A stretch of 64,000 nucleotides of DNA, taken from contig OX439012.1 in assembly GCA_949316495.1 (NCBI GenBank), positions 22,230,666 through 22,294,665 on the forward strand, written 5' to 3'. Below are positions 22,459 to 34,505 of this stretch, one piece after another. The stretch's first letter is position 1; each line of letters begins with the position of its first letter. Position numbers and translations under genes: made by a program. The notes under the pieces were generated by a model, which was not told the DNA's origin, did no database searches, and worked only from the letters and a program-made list of their open reading frames with translations. The stretch is from Amphiduros pacificus. Lineage: Eukaryota > Annelida > Polychaeta > Phyllodocida > Hesionidae.

Positions 22459-22486
22459 AGGTCATGTCAAGGTCATCCCAAAGTCA
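22459..22486 (+). promoter_or_regulatory. AGGTCA direct repeat with 5-bp spacing (DR5-like)
   Basis: AGGTCA at 22459-22464 and 22470-22475 are separated by 5 bp, and a third half-site, AAGTCA, follows after another 5 bp (22481-22486). Each AGGTCA is preceded by TCA, giving TCAAGGTCA. DR5 is the arrangement bound by RAR/RXR-type receptors and TCAAGGTCA by ERR/SF-1-type monomers. It recurs in the units at about 53159 and 63158. Because AGGTCA-rich repeats are common in this window, it may be only repeat sequence. Confidence 0.4.
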
Positions 22487-23007
22487 CAGGATTTTTTTTA
22501 ATTCGTGTTTTTCAATTGTCAAACACCCCTATAATTAATTTTTTGGCTATAATTTATCTTTTTTGTATGTCTAAACACCCATTAGTCTCTCAAAATTTGT
22601 TAAGACAATGCCACAACTCCTAGAAAGTAATAGGCCCAATTTTTGGTCAATATTTCCGACTTTATCTTCATCCGGCCATATCTCCTACCCACAGATTTTG
22701 CCCCACATATTGATGTCTCAGGGGCTGTTCAAAACATGTCTAGCCAACATGTCTAACCCTGTAGTTACTCAAAATTTGTTAGGACAGTGCCAGAACTCTT
22801 TGAAACCTGTAGAACATATATTTTATATCATTCAGTGTGTAAGGGTAAAAGGGACATATCCATTGTAAACAAGGTATATATCCTTATTTCTGCTGTATTT
22901 TTCCTGATCCAAGATGTTTACATAATAATATAAATGTTGGTACATTTTGAAAAATCGTCAAATATCCAATAATGAACTTCACACTTGAGTATTTTACGTG
23001 GACACAA

Positions 23008-23894
23008 CCCAGCTAACATTTTAACATTTTGAACATGTTGTGTTTTGCAGCTGAGCATGTTGTAATATAACGTTGTATGGACGTAGATCTGTGAGCATGT
23101 TTTTGTACAACATTGTGAGCATGTGGTGAGCACGTTTATTCTTCCTTGTTAGCACGTGCTCAGCATTTATTTTCTACACTGTGAACATGTGAGGACGTTG
23201 TAAACTGATATTATGTTTTGAACATGTTCTTCTAGCATATCAGTTGGCATGATATGCTGATATTTTGATATTGTCTAAGAAAAAAAAGTGGTGATTTTAC
23301 GACCCTTTCAGCAACTATGGCCATATGAGGTAGATTTTCGAGCCTTTTAACCAGTGTGAAAGTTACACTGCCAGCAGTGGGAGTCAAACCCACAACCTCC
23401 AGTCCTCCACTTATTAAACCATCAAAGGCACAGATCCTGCACTCTACCAACTGTGCTAGTGGGGCCGGTTTGACATTGTCTAAAATTATATGGCTACATA
23501 TCATAGTAGTTATTAACAATAAATTTCTATCACAATGAAGCACACTATCATTTGTTTTTTTATTATATTTTGGTCATTCAGAACACTATGTCTTATCCAA
23601 GTTTACTGTAACTTTGAATTACATTACAACTAAGCTGTTACAGGTTGCCATTTTCTGTAATACTGCAGCCACCTCGCGGCCAATTCAATCACCACAAGTT
23701 TTCTTCCGCATACTCACCACGCTGTCAACACGTTAAAAAAAAATGTTGCAAGACAATGTGCTGTTAATGTGTCAGCACGTAGAACAACAACGTAATCCTT
23801 CTACATGCTCAGCACGTTGAAAAAACGTAGAAAGACAATTAAACCATTTTTCTACATGCTCACAATGTTGTTTCTACGTTGTGTGTTACCTGGG
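23008..23894. mobile_element. Non-autonomous DNA transposon (MITE), CCCAG ends, with nested SINE
   Basis: The ends are CCCAGCTAACA (23008) and, inverted, CCCAGGTAACACA (end at 23894). The interior has many inverted ACGTT, CACGTG and GAGCATGT motifs, such that the left 250 bp and the right 230 bp are roughly inverted copies. A SINE (23281-23470) is nested in the middle. No coding region is present. No clear target duplication is visible. The same insertion is present in the later units, so it predates the array. Confidence 0.75.
23281..23470 (-). mobile_element. tRNA-derived SINE (family A)
   Basis: On the minus strand an A-box TAGCACAGTTGG (23447-23458) and a B-box GGTTTGACTCC (23380-23390) are spaced as in a tRNA-type pol III promoter. 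They are followed by a central block with GGCCATAGTTGCTGAAAGGG and a TCGTAAAATCACC end before a T-run. The long spacing between the boxes includes a small insert relative to a tRNA. Copies lie at 55031 and, as a fragment, at 15084. The central block may correspond to a conserved SINE core shared by animal families, which I cannot confirm here. Confidence 0.82.
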
Positions 23895-25994
23895 AAATTG
23901 TCTCAGGTGCGGATGTGATTTGGGTGCGAATTGTCTCTGGTGTGAGTATGTAGCAGGTACGAGTGGTCTTGAAATCAAAGATTAGTTAAAGAACAACACT
24001 GGAAAGCTGTATCGGTCCTATCAAAGTATCTCAGTGGATCTAAAAACTTCAAAATATCTTCATAGACCATTCCCATTTTTTTTGCCAAAGTAGGAATTTC
24101 TACTTGGTTGCCATTCCTACCGGGCGCAAGACAGTATCATAGAGTATATAAAGATGACTTATCACTCAATCAGAAGTAATTTTGTTTTAGAATTAGAAAC
24201 AGTTTTTTTGTTGATACACAATATGATTGACTTGTGCACTGGGCTTGTGCAGACACATACTAAAATAGTAACATATCTCCTTCATAAAGAGTTGTAAATT
24301 TCACAGTTTTTCTTTCAATTTCAATTTCCAAATTGTCATTTTTATTCATGGACATCAGATTGTACTATGATAATATAGTAAACATCCTATAAAGTGGTTA
24401 TCAACAACCGCTGCACCACCCAAGTTTGGTTATATTTATATTGAGAAGATTACAGATTTTAAAAATTAGCTAATCAAGCACCACACTTCATTGAAAGAAT
24501 TTAAACAAGTTATACATATTCCAAATATGTATTTAAAACAAGTTTGTGAAATATCTATGTTTTTAAATATTTCGTTTACACATTGTGAATAAAGTCAACA
24601 TTAAATGTTTTAAAAGGTTGTGTTTAATTGCATAATGATAAAGTTATTTTTTTCATTTAAAAGGTGTTTGATATTCCAGTTTCTGTCAAGATGGTAGTTA
24701 TTTGATCATTGAATTCACACTGCTCGAATGTGTCATGCTGCCACCTGGCGTGTAAAACCTGTCATGCGTGGGGAAACTTTGTCAACATGCGAGCCCATCT
24801 CATAGCAATAATAATGTCTGGGAGTCTCAAACACTCGTGTAATGATCTGTGAAAGATCAAAATCTCGTCATTTGTGCTCTATGATCATGTTCTAATATCA
24901 ACATTTGTGAATTATGTTTGTAGAATATCCTGCTTTACTTCCTTAACAACGACATACATATAACTTGGATACAGAGTCACACCATAAACAAGGAGAAAAA
25001 ACATTGACGGTTTGATTGATGCAGAATGCCTTGGTATATTGATATATAACTTTAGCCCTCTAATGGCAAAATACAGTCAACAGCAAATGGCAGTTTTTCA
25101 TTTCATATGTTCAATGTTAAATCTACGGGCTACATGACAGCCATGGAGTAGTGGAGGAAGGTAAAATAACTTGATGGGGAAAATATTGAGAATGCCAACC
25201 ATGAGAAAGAATAAACTTCAAGCTACAATTAATTTTAGAGGGGAAAAGGAAACCAAAAGAAATATTTTGTCTCACTTCGCTCTTCACTACAATAACTACA
25301 ATATACCTATAACATGTTTGAGGGAGCCAGTTTTGAATCATCAGCAACAATTTAGAATATAACAATTTAGAACATAACTTTAAGGCAATATACGGGAGCA
25401 ATAATAAATGTTATGTTGCTGTCAGATGCAATCTATCGCAAATATCTTTTATATTTACAAGACTTTTAGCGTGATTACGTTACTTAACATTTATTATTGG
25501 GCAAAATTTTAAGCTCCCGATGCCTGAATGGGATAAGAGTTATATTATTGGTCTCCATCCGTGTGTCTGTGGGTCTGTCTGTCAACATAAAAATTGATTT
25601 TTGTTATCTTATAAGCTGTTTGAGAAACAACACATGTGCATTACATGAAGGTCTAAATATAATGACCTCAATCATAACCTTGACTTGTTTTTCAAGGTGA
25701 CAGGCTTCAAATTGTTACAAACATTTTTGCTATATCTTATCAGCTATCTATTCAGCTATCTATGATACATGTTCACATTTTTACCACAAATGTATGCCAT
25801 GAAGACCTAATTAGGATGACCTCAGCTATGACCTTGACTTGTTTTTTTCAAAAACTTTGACATTTTGCCATACCTTGCTATATCTTGTTATTTGTTCGTT
25901 TGTGGTTTAACATCACTTTCAACAGTATTTCAGTAATTTTGTGATGAGACCTATTGGAGCAGATATTGTGCTGCCCCACTGAACATATACTGAA

Positions 25995-26214
25995 TTGTCA
26001 TGTAGCAGGTCTTAAACATGACAACCCACATTGTCACAGATTCACAAGGGCAATGGGTTAATCCTTTAGGTACGGGCCTCAGCTCTTATATGAAATTGTA
26101 ACATGAATTCAAACCCAGTATGGCAGGGGATCAAACCTACTACCTTTAGATCAACACAGAAGAACTGGTGCTAATCAACTTGCACTCTAAACAACTGTGC
26201 AATGGCCCGTGGCT
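25995..26214 (-). mobile_element. tRNA-derived SINE (family B)
   Basis: The minus strand starts GTAGCCACGGGCCATTGCAC, with an A-box-like GCACAGTTGTTTAGAGTGC and a B-box GGTTTGATCCC (26127-26137). The tail then runs through GAGCTGAGGCCCGTACC to the AACATGTGG-type end. It is absent from unit A at the equivalent site and present in units C and D (58330-58550 and 60599-60755). Confidence 0.75.
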
Positions 26215-26814
26215 ACATCTTTCTATATCTTTAACGAATGCTGATCTGCTTAAAAAGCGATATCTTGAAAAATGTGTAAAGTCTAGGCGATATGTGGTCG
26301 TTGCTTGGGAAACCGTGCAAGTCCTGTTTTTAATATAACCAAACTCATGGCAAATAGGACAAAACAGGACCTTATAGGTGGACGACTACTTATTGTATTA
26401 ACTCTAAATTTGTGTAAATACCAATGAAACATTTTGTGTAAATCCCAATGAAACATTTAAAGAATTTAACCAAAACAATTCTGCAATGATCACATATTTT
26501 AATATTTGATCAGAAAATGTAAAATATAAGACAATTTAAGACATAAACATCCTTGCAATTTCAAGCATTGACTTTCTGGTCAATATTTTGCTTCATGATT
26601 AAACTAGTTGTACAAGTAAACTAATGTATCACAATTTTATGAATTAAGTATTTTCATATCGTTTACATATTTTACAGAAAGTGAATCGTATTCTTACAAA
26701 TTTTGACTGGCAAGCATACATTTTATGCACAAAGCTATGATCTCAACTAGTGTGAATTCTTCTTAATCATTGTCAGCGTCACTTAAAGACATGACAAATA
26801 AATCACAGAAATCA

Positions 26815-27189
26815 TTATGCAATCATTAAAGCAATGATCACAGCCAGTGAGATAGAAATTGCAAGTCCAGTACTGCCACCTGGTGCAGAGTTACATTTGT
26901 AAATCTCTGTCCAATCCGAAGACATATATTTCTTTATTTGGGATTTATAAGGTTCAGGTACAACGTCCAAAAACCCACAACTATCCAATGACTGGGTGCA
27001 AGATTTAAGTTTTTCTTGGAATTCATCAACAACACTGCATTTAATCTCTCCAGTTTTTCCAACGAGATTGGATGTCTCAAATTCTAGCGCACTAAGAAAA
27101 CAGTTCAGAAGTGTGTTGGCATCTTGGCAGTTCGTAGCGCCTTCCACACCAGAGAAATACAACATCAAGACCATAAGTATTAACTTCAT
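26815..27189 (-). CDS. Small secreted Cys-rich protein, GPI-type tail, copy 2
   Basis: This 124-residue paralogue is almost identical to copy 1: signal peptide MKLILMVLMLYFSGVEG, six cysteines at the same positions, middle part with FQEKLKSCTQSLDSCGFLD, and hydrophobic end LAISISLAVIIALMIA. The tail reads SAPGGSTG, a better GPI-type small-residue context than copy 1. The same acceptor-like TTTACAG lies 9 bp before the ATG. It lies 560 bp from the giant KDZ insertion, on its left. Confidence 0.7.
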   Translation of the reverse strand: MKLILMVLMLYFSGVEGATNCQDANTLLNCFLSALEFETSNLVGKTGEIKCSVVDEFQEKLKSCTQSLDSCGFLDVVPEPYKSQIKKYMSSDWTEIYKCNSAPGGSTGLAISISLAVIIALMIA

Positions 27190-27747
27190 CTTCGACACCT
27201 GTAAATAGTAATGTAAACAACTAAATCATTAGATTCCCTTCATCTCCAATGCAGTGGAATAGTTTTCAAAGATTTGGACTCATATAATATATTTGTATTT
27301 ATGACTCAGTGCCCTGATTCTTTTGAAACTGACTTTCTGTTTCATTTTCACATATTATAATAGATACAAGAACATAAACATTTAATTAACACTGACTGAT
27401 TTTAGATAAAACACATGTTCATTCATCCAGCTGAACAAAAGTTATCTTTCCAAGGGGCAATCATACACAAATATCAACATGACAATTGAAGTCTCGCAGG
27501 AAAAGACCAAAAAAAAAATTTGTTCAATTCCTGTCACTGCTAAATGTCTGTATAATTATTTAGAAAATGTTTTTGTATAATTATTTAGAAAATATGGATT
27601 AAATATAATTAGGCAAACCTTGAGTTGGTCTTTCGTCCTGCACTCTTCAAATGTTGATATCTTTTGAAGAACCCCAACAGCATTCATGTGATGATCAAGG
27701 AAGTAAGTTGCTTGATTTGATCTAGTCATTCATGTTGCTGTGATAAA

Positions 27748-27754
27748 CATATTC
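27748..27754. repeat. Left 7-bp target duplication (CATATTC)
   Basis: CATATTC here and at 52400-52406 flank the 24.6-kb insert. Undisturbed sister units (60195-60215 and 62404-62424) carry a single ACATATTCACATAG, so the duplication marks the insertion point. Confidence 0.8.
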
Positions 27755-27795
27755 CAGCCCATCCTCATCAGAAAGTAGCCAGACGTCTGGCTACC
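27755..27795 (+). repeat. Left terminal inverted repeat with 18-bp palindrome
   Basis: The first 16 bases match the right end (inverted) at 13 positions. A perfect palindrome, TAGCCAGACGTCTGGCTA, occupies 27776-27793. The right end has the same palindrome with a few changes and one base of spacing difference. Such subterminal palindromes are plausible transposase binding sites. Confidence 0.78.
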
Positions 27796-30230
27796 ATTAA
27801 ATTCCCTTAGTTTGGCCTCCAGTTGGCTACTTAGTGCACAATTTATTACCACAAGAGGGCACTGCAAAATAATACCTTCTCATAGGTGGCACTCTTGATC
27901 ATTAATATATGATGCAACTTTTAGCATTTATTTTCATATATATTAATTATTTAAATAACCACCCAAAAAGTTATGGCATGTTTAAAATGCAAAAATATCT
28001 CCCCAAAAACTGGAATTTAATATGAATACACTTAATATGAATAAAAGTGAATAAATTGTTCAGTTGGTGGTGATCTATCTTATTTTATAGATGTAAGCCA
28101 ACATTCAAAATTTAGTTTCACATTAAAATTTGTAATGCCTTTTAAAAGATTGAAAAGGGCCTTATTCAATTTTTGGGTATTTGAATTTATTTTACTAAAC
28201 ATGTCTCTATAGTCTTAATATCTGGAATTATGATAATTTTTATGATAAAACTTAATTATGATAAGTTTTGAATCTCTTTGTACATATCTCCAGGTTTCTT
28301 TGGTAATCTGTGATCAATGAGTGTCAGTCCATATACAAAATTGCCTGACCTAGACCTGATGCCATATCTCAACATTGTCTGACCTGAGGCCTGGTTAATC
28401 TCTTGTCATTGTGAATCTGTGACTGGGTGAGTGTTATATCATGTCTGCTTGATATGAATGGGTGATGTGCTGGAAATGATGGGCTCCAATATCTAACATA
28501 GCAACATCCAAAATAATATAAAAATATGCCATTTGTACCCAATTATGCACAGTCCCTAATACAATAAATCTAAGCTCAAACATTATTCAGTTCCGCATTG
28601 CATTTGTATACATTTGACTTTGTATGCCTCAGATTCTATTTTGCAAATTGTTTTTTATATCGTAGAAGCCTAGCAATAATTATTTATTTATTTACCTTCA
28701 ATTGTGTCCATCTTTCCCTTCTAGAGAAAATGACATGCAATTAGCTGGTTGCATCTGTCACATTGTTTCATAACAATATATGTAACAACTGTCTACAAAT
28801 ATATAACAGTCTGCTATTTCTACCTAAATAGTCCCCCCCCCCCCCTAAAAAAACAACTGAATATTTGCTCTGGTCTATTATTGCGAATTTCTTTATTAAC
28901 AGTTAGACGTGAATTTGCTTAAGCAGGATACCATAAAAACAGCACAATATGCCTGAATACTTATACTGTGGTACACACAATATTTTCTTCTATAAATTTT
29001 AGAATGTTACATATTTACTGGAATCAAATGTAATATTAAAGTATACGAGACAAAAAGTGCATATTTTTAATTATTTATTCAAATATTTACATTTTAAGGC
29101 ACAAAATAATTGACCCATACTGACTATGTTTTTGAGTAGTATTACATTTTAAGACACTTTAATTTTCTTTGCCTTTAATTACCCAAAAATAACCAATTGT
29201 TTGATTATAAATTGAGACACTCACTAGGTATAGCTGTAGAAAATTCAGTTATTTCTGAAAGTTGAGCTTTTCTTATTAATTTGAAATGAGTATGTAATGT
29301 AATGTACATTGTGGAAAGGTATCTGACTATAAATAAGTCACAGTAGTTGTAATAGAGGCTTTTGTTTGATATGTATGATACAAACAACCCTGGTTATGGC
29401 TGCACTAGTTACTTTCTGGCTAGAGGTTAAATCTTTTCTCAAATAAAAAGACACCATATTGTATGAAAAACCAACATTGAAAAACTGAAACAAATTCAAA
29501 TAAGCCAATGTACACAACATGTAAACAAAAACCTTGTTGTGGAATACAATATTTCTCCCAATATTAGGACACAATAAGTCATATAAAGTTTTGTTTATTT
29601 CATATGCAAACATTCAATATTGTTATTGGTAATGGGAAAGAGCAATGCTTAGCCCATTCGATACATTGATAAGAAGCTTGTACAAGTTTTATAATGCAAT
29701 TCTTATTTGTTGTAAACCTGTCAGGTTCACAAGATTTCAGAGATCTAGTCACATGACCTTACAATTTAGGCAAGGACACTGTCATGTCCACCTTTGTAAT
29801 CTATGATTTAAGTTTGGTAATGGTATTTTTACTTGTTACTAGCTTATGGCATTCTCATGATATTCAGATATTATGTCACATTACATTGAAATAAAGGTCA
29901 AAGTCACAGACTTGTGACTCAAGTTGTGGCATTGATTAGGTTTATCCATAATTTGTCAGTTACTCTTTCTTAAAGTTTTAGAACCTTTACCTTGTGTTAA
30001 ATATCTTATGTAATTTATTCAACTCTTTATCTGGAGGTGGTACAACTATCCCTTTTATAGGTCTTTATTTTCATGGGAGAATCTCTTCGAAGGATATTTT
30101 TGGAACAACTTGACATCAGTCTGGTTTATGGAAAGATTTTAATTGACACAACATTCAGCAACACTATTTTTTCCTTATTTTCCAGAGATACCCTAAAACA
30201 AGTTCAAAATAAATGGGTTTTTAAAACATA
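27796..30230. other. AT-rich interior of the giant element, left side
   Basis: No coding region is clear. One possible tiny terminal exon lies at 28697-28721 (minus; after CTCTAG, reading EGKDGHN then stop in one phase), too short to trust. A C-run lies at 28833-28844. Confidence 0.5.
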
Positions 30231-30238
30231 TTATTAGT

Positions 30239-31190
<952 letters not shown>

Positions 31191-32920
31191 GTGTGGAGTA
31201 AATAATAACATTTTGTATATATGTCTTAAGTGAATTACATTTATATAGTCTTGTTTAAGATGCCTAGACCTTGGCCAAACATAAGACCCAACATGTCCAA
31301 GTGGTCCTGACCAGAATGTTTTTCATTTGTTGTACATAAATACAAAAAGTGACCTGAATGTTTTGTCTTATGTGGACTATAATCTAATAATTGACTTAAT
31401 CAGATTATCAGATATTTTTATGTTACAGAAACAAAATCTGAATTCATCAGTAGGTCCTGAGTGTTGACTATCCTGAGTAGAACTATTGCGAATCACTTGT
31501 GCATGTATGACATTTCCAACATAAAAAGTGAAGACTCCGCCCAAACAGCATCCTTATGCCCTCAATTGTTTCTGCAATTTATATATATTTATTAGAATGC
31601 CATTATTGAAAAATACTGGTTGAAAATAGTTAATTATATTGAGGTCCATAACAATATGCCTGCTTGTGTATTTTTTGAATTGACAAAATTAAGTTATCAA
31701 TCATTCATTTGTTTACTGGACCAACTCCTCACAAAAGTGTTTGATCAACAATACATGTCACTACTGTTGTAAAATACAAGTTTACCTTTTATTTGTAGTA
31801 TTTTTCTCCTTTCAATTTTCTCAGCACAACATTTGGTTTCATGTTTGTATTCTGTGCAGTGGTCACTGTAATGTTGAATATCTGATATATAGTTTATTTT
31901 GTAATATCAAATACATCGTTCTTTTATTGCAATATAATTTGTTATTTGTGATCTATTGAACAAAATGTAATTTCACATGCTTCTTTGTCAAAATGTTTGC
32001 TCAAGCAAACAGGACAATTTTTTAGTACAACATCAAACAAGTGAACATTCATTGAAATTAAACATCATTTATTAAAAAAAAAATATTTATTCACTCCATT
32101 CAATATATGTAGAATGTAAATATCAGAACAATGCTTTTCACAATATTATCTTCAATTGGTGGATTTTGACAGAGACAAATCTATAATTTTAGTAAATCAC
32201 TGTATATTTGAATTTTACTATCATATCCCATCTCTAGAGCATACTTAGATTTGAATAGCTTTACTGGGAATATAGGAGCTTATTCTGACAACAATGTGAG
32301 GTTGATATGTAATTACATATATGCAGAGGAAGGATATTCATTATCTTCATTCAATTCTGTGTATGTACAAGCGTAATTTGGAAATATTAAGTTGTTCCTT
32401 AATGATAACACACACATATATTAAGATAGTGTATATGATCTGTGCTAGTGGCCCCAGTCTTGCAAAACATTTCTGTACTCTTTTAACCCCAAACACATGG
32501 GAAGACCTTAATGTCCACCACAAGTTGTTACAATGTTACCATGATACTGGCATCAGAAATCTTAAATCATGAACTTTTAGTACTTTGTTGAGCAGATTGA
32601 ATAATCATGGTTATAAAATTTATCAATTTTGTATGCAGATACCAGAGAAGAATGGGCTATTCATGCCAAAGAACATAATTTTAATAAGGTTGCCCATTAG
32701 GGGTTAAGGAACATCAGCACCATATTTAAAATGAAGGGTGAGATTTGGAAATTTGAAAAGAATACACATAGTTCATTTGAGACATGATTTTCATAAACCC
32801 AGCCTTGATGATAGCCCCCAGGATTTCAAATCAGAAAAAAGTGGTTATTTTTCCATTACAAGGCTACATTATGTGAAGTAAAGAAAACCCCTTTGAAGCC
32901 AAATTATTAATACAAATATA
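31191..32920. other. AT-rich stretch without recognisable gene
   Basis: Only short open frames rich in Ile, Tyr, Phe and Leu occur. I see no motif or repeat here. It lies downstream of the second gene of the giant element and may be intron, untranslated sequence or filler. Confidence 0.5.
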
Positions 32921-32924
32921 TTAC

Positions 32925-32993
32925 CTTTATTTAACTTTGTGGAAGGTGTATTTTCATATTTTATAGTGTTTTCATCTTGGCCAAATTGCTTTA
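32925..32993 (-). CDS. Candidate internal exon
   Basis: A 69-nt segment between TTTTTAG and GTAATA, in frame with the candidate exon upstream, reads VKQFGQDENTIKY, ENTPSTKLNK. Both candidate exons have lengths divisible by three and the same phase, which supports their pairing. They could be an alternative 3' end of the second gene (spliced from within its last exon) or a separate gene. Confidence 0.35.
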
Positions 32994-33809
32994 CTAAAAA
33001 TAAGAAAGACAAATGTTTATTTTGTTAGTCATGCTGAATGCAGTCTTCCTGATAACCACCAGAATGCCAGTCCTGACCTATATTTTTTGCCAAGGTCCCG
33101 CATATTTTTCGCTGTAATCAGATCTTATGCCTCAACAAGTTCAGCAGTCATTATAAAAGAAAAACGTAAATGTGAAATGTCATGGATCCATCAGTGTGCA
33201 ATTTATGAATATTTCAATGTGAATGAATACACTGTGGTGGCACTCCGATCATTTTCACACCAAAAATAAGGGCTTCTATCCGTCACTTCCGCTTTTCATA
33301 ATGGTGACCATGTGGTGCATTCATGTACAAGCATAGTTAAACTCACATTTTCTTTGACTTGTTCACAATTTAAACTTATTAGATAAAGGCGGACAACTGT
33401 TGACATGTGACAGATTATTTCTATGTGTATCATAAGACAGAAATTTAAATTATATTGCCATTGGGAAGCTTGTACCTGTACAATATGAGCATAGTTTATT
33501 CACTTTTCATGCTGATGTCGTCTATCACTTTTTTGTTCCTTCTGTCCAATAAAAATGCTTTCGGTCTTTGCTGGACTGAATGTCAGGTCAGTTGGAAGTT
33601 CGACAATAATCGGGAAGAATGTGGATGGGATTTATTTTTACAGGAGTAAATATTCAAGTTAATAATTTGAAGTACACATAATATTATATAAATTATGACA
33701 ATTTTGCTATCAATAATGTTCAGTCATAAATTAATTTAATGTAAAAACTGAACCAAGGGACACTACAAACATTAATTTTGTTAATTCAGACCAAAGATCT
33801 AATACATAC

Positions 33810-33857
33810 CTGGTCTATCTGAATTTGTGGTGCTGTAAGCTATATCAATGCTGATAC
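33810..33857 (-). CDS. Candidate internal exon
   Basis: A 48-nt segment sits between ATATTTCAG and GTATGTATT, both good splice sites, and reads ISIDIAYSTTNSDRP. It is phase-compatible with the candidate at 32925-32993. The function is unknown. Confidence 0.4.
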
Positions 33858-33899
33858 CTGAAATATAAAAGATACCTTAAATTACTAAGCATTATTAGT

Positions 33900-33935
33900 T
33901 TTCCTAGATTGGGCTTGCGGACCCAATCGAGGAAA
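33900..33935. repeat. Stem-loop, 14-bp arms
   Basis: TTTCCTAGATTGGG (33900-33913) is complementary to CCCAATCGAGGAAA (33922-33935) with one mismatch, around an 8-nt loop CTTGCGGA. It lies just upstream (minus sense) of a candidate exon. It could be a fold-back remnant of a small repeat. Confidence 0.85.
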
Positions 33936-34505
33936 CCCATCCAACATCATTTTTAGGTAATTCTTTTATTGAGAATACCTTTCCTGGGTTTGAAAAAGGT
34001 GAGGATTTTAGCAATTATTACCTTTGACACCATTACCATATATTATAGGGTTCTCACTAAAATCAACCATAATACACTGACCAAGGTTATTGTGTTTTGA
34101 TGAAAGTGCCAAGTACTGCCAGTACTCTCTTAACTACCAGGTGGCCACATGTATACAATCATGACTCTATTGTGGTTTGTCAGGGTGTTAGGCCTGTACC
34201 ATTGGACAAACATTAATGGACAAACAGGGCTCTGTAAGCCAAATCACTCCATTGTCCCAATTTAGGGTGCCCCACTGTTAGAAAGACTTTGCTAAGCAGG
34301 TGTTTGCACAAAATCACTGGTCAGCTAAACAAAGTTTGTTGACAAAGTGTCCAATGATTTGGATTTTAGCAGAAGACTAGTCTACTTTCAAATGGCACAG
34401 AAGTATATGTGGGGGAAATATGATGGATAATGACTTTTGATCGTTTAGGGTATAAACATTTATATTATGCAAGGAAAATGTACTTAATATGCTTTAAACA
34501 TTTTG

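Larger units (their letters stand above)
18705..24387. repeat. Tandem-array unit A
   Basis: The unit starts at CCTATAAAGTGGTTATC, which recurs at about 24388, 56091 and 56569. It holds the GPI-type gene at 21224, a three-copy 34-bp repeat (21965-22095), the AGGTCA repeat (22459) and a MITE with nested SINE (23008-23894). Compared with later units it lacks about 460 bp between the gene and the 34-bp repeats and lacks the second SINE. Outside the gene and named elements, it holds AT-rich sequence with no further gene. Confidence 0.88.
24388..27754. repeat. Tandem-array unit B, left part (split by the giant element)
   Basis: Starts again at the CCTATAAAGTGG motif and parallels unit A, with an extra 350-bp segment at about 25940-26290 containing SINE family B. 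It carries gene copy 2. Its end (27530-27754) matches 59995-60208 and 62205-62417, which continue without a break into ACATAGCGGTG; here that continuation is found only at 52407. Confidence 0.88.

Noticed and set aside
23356-23538. Open frame across the SINE (and its minus-strand partner)
   Set aside because: It is a translation of tRNA-derived SINE sequence.
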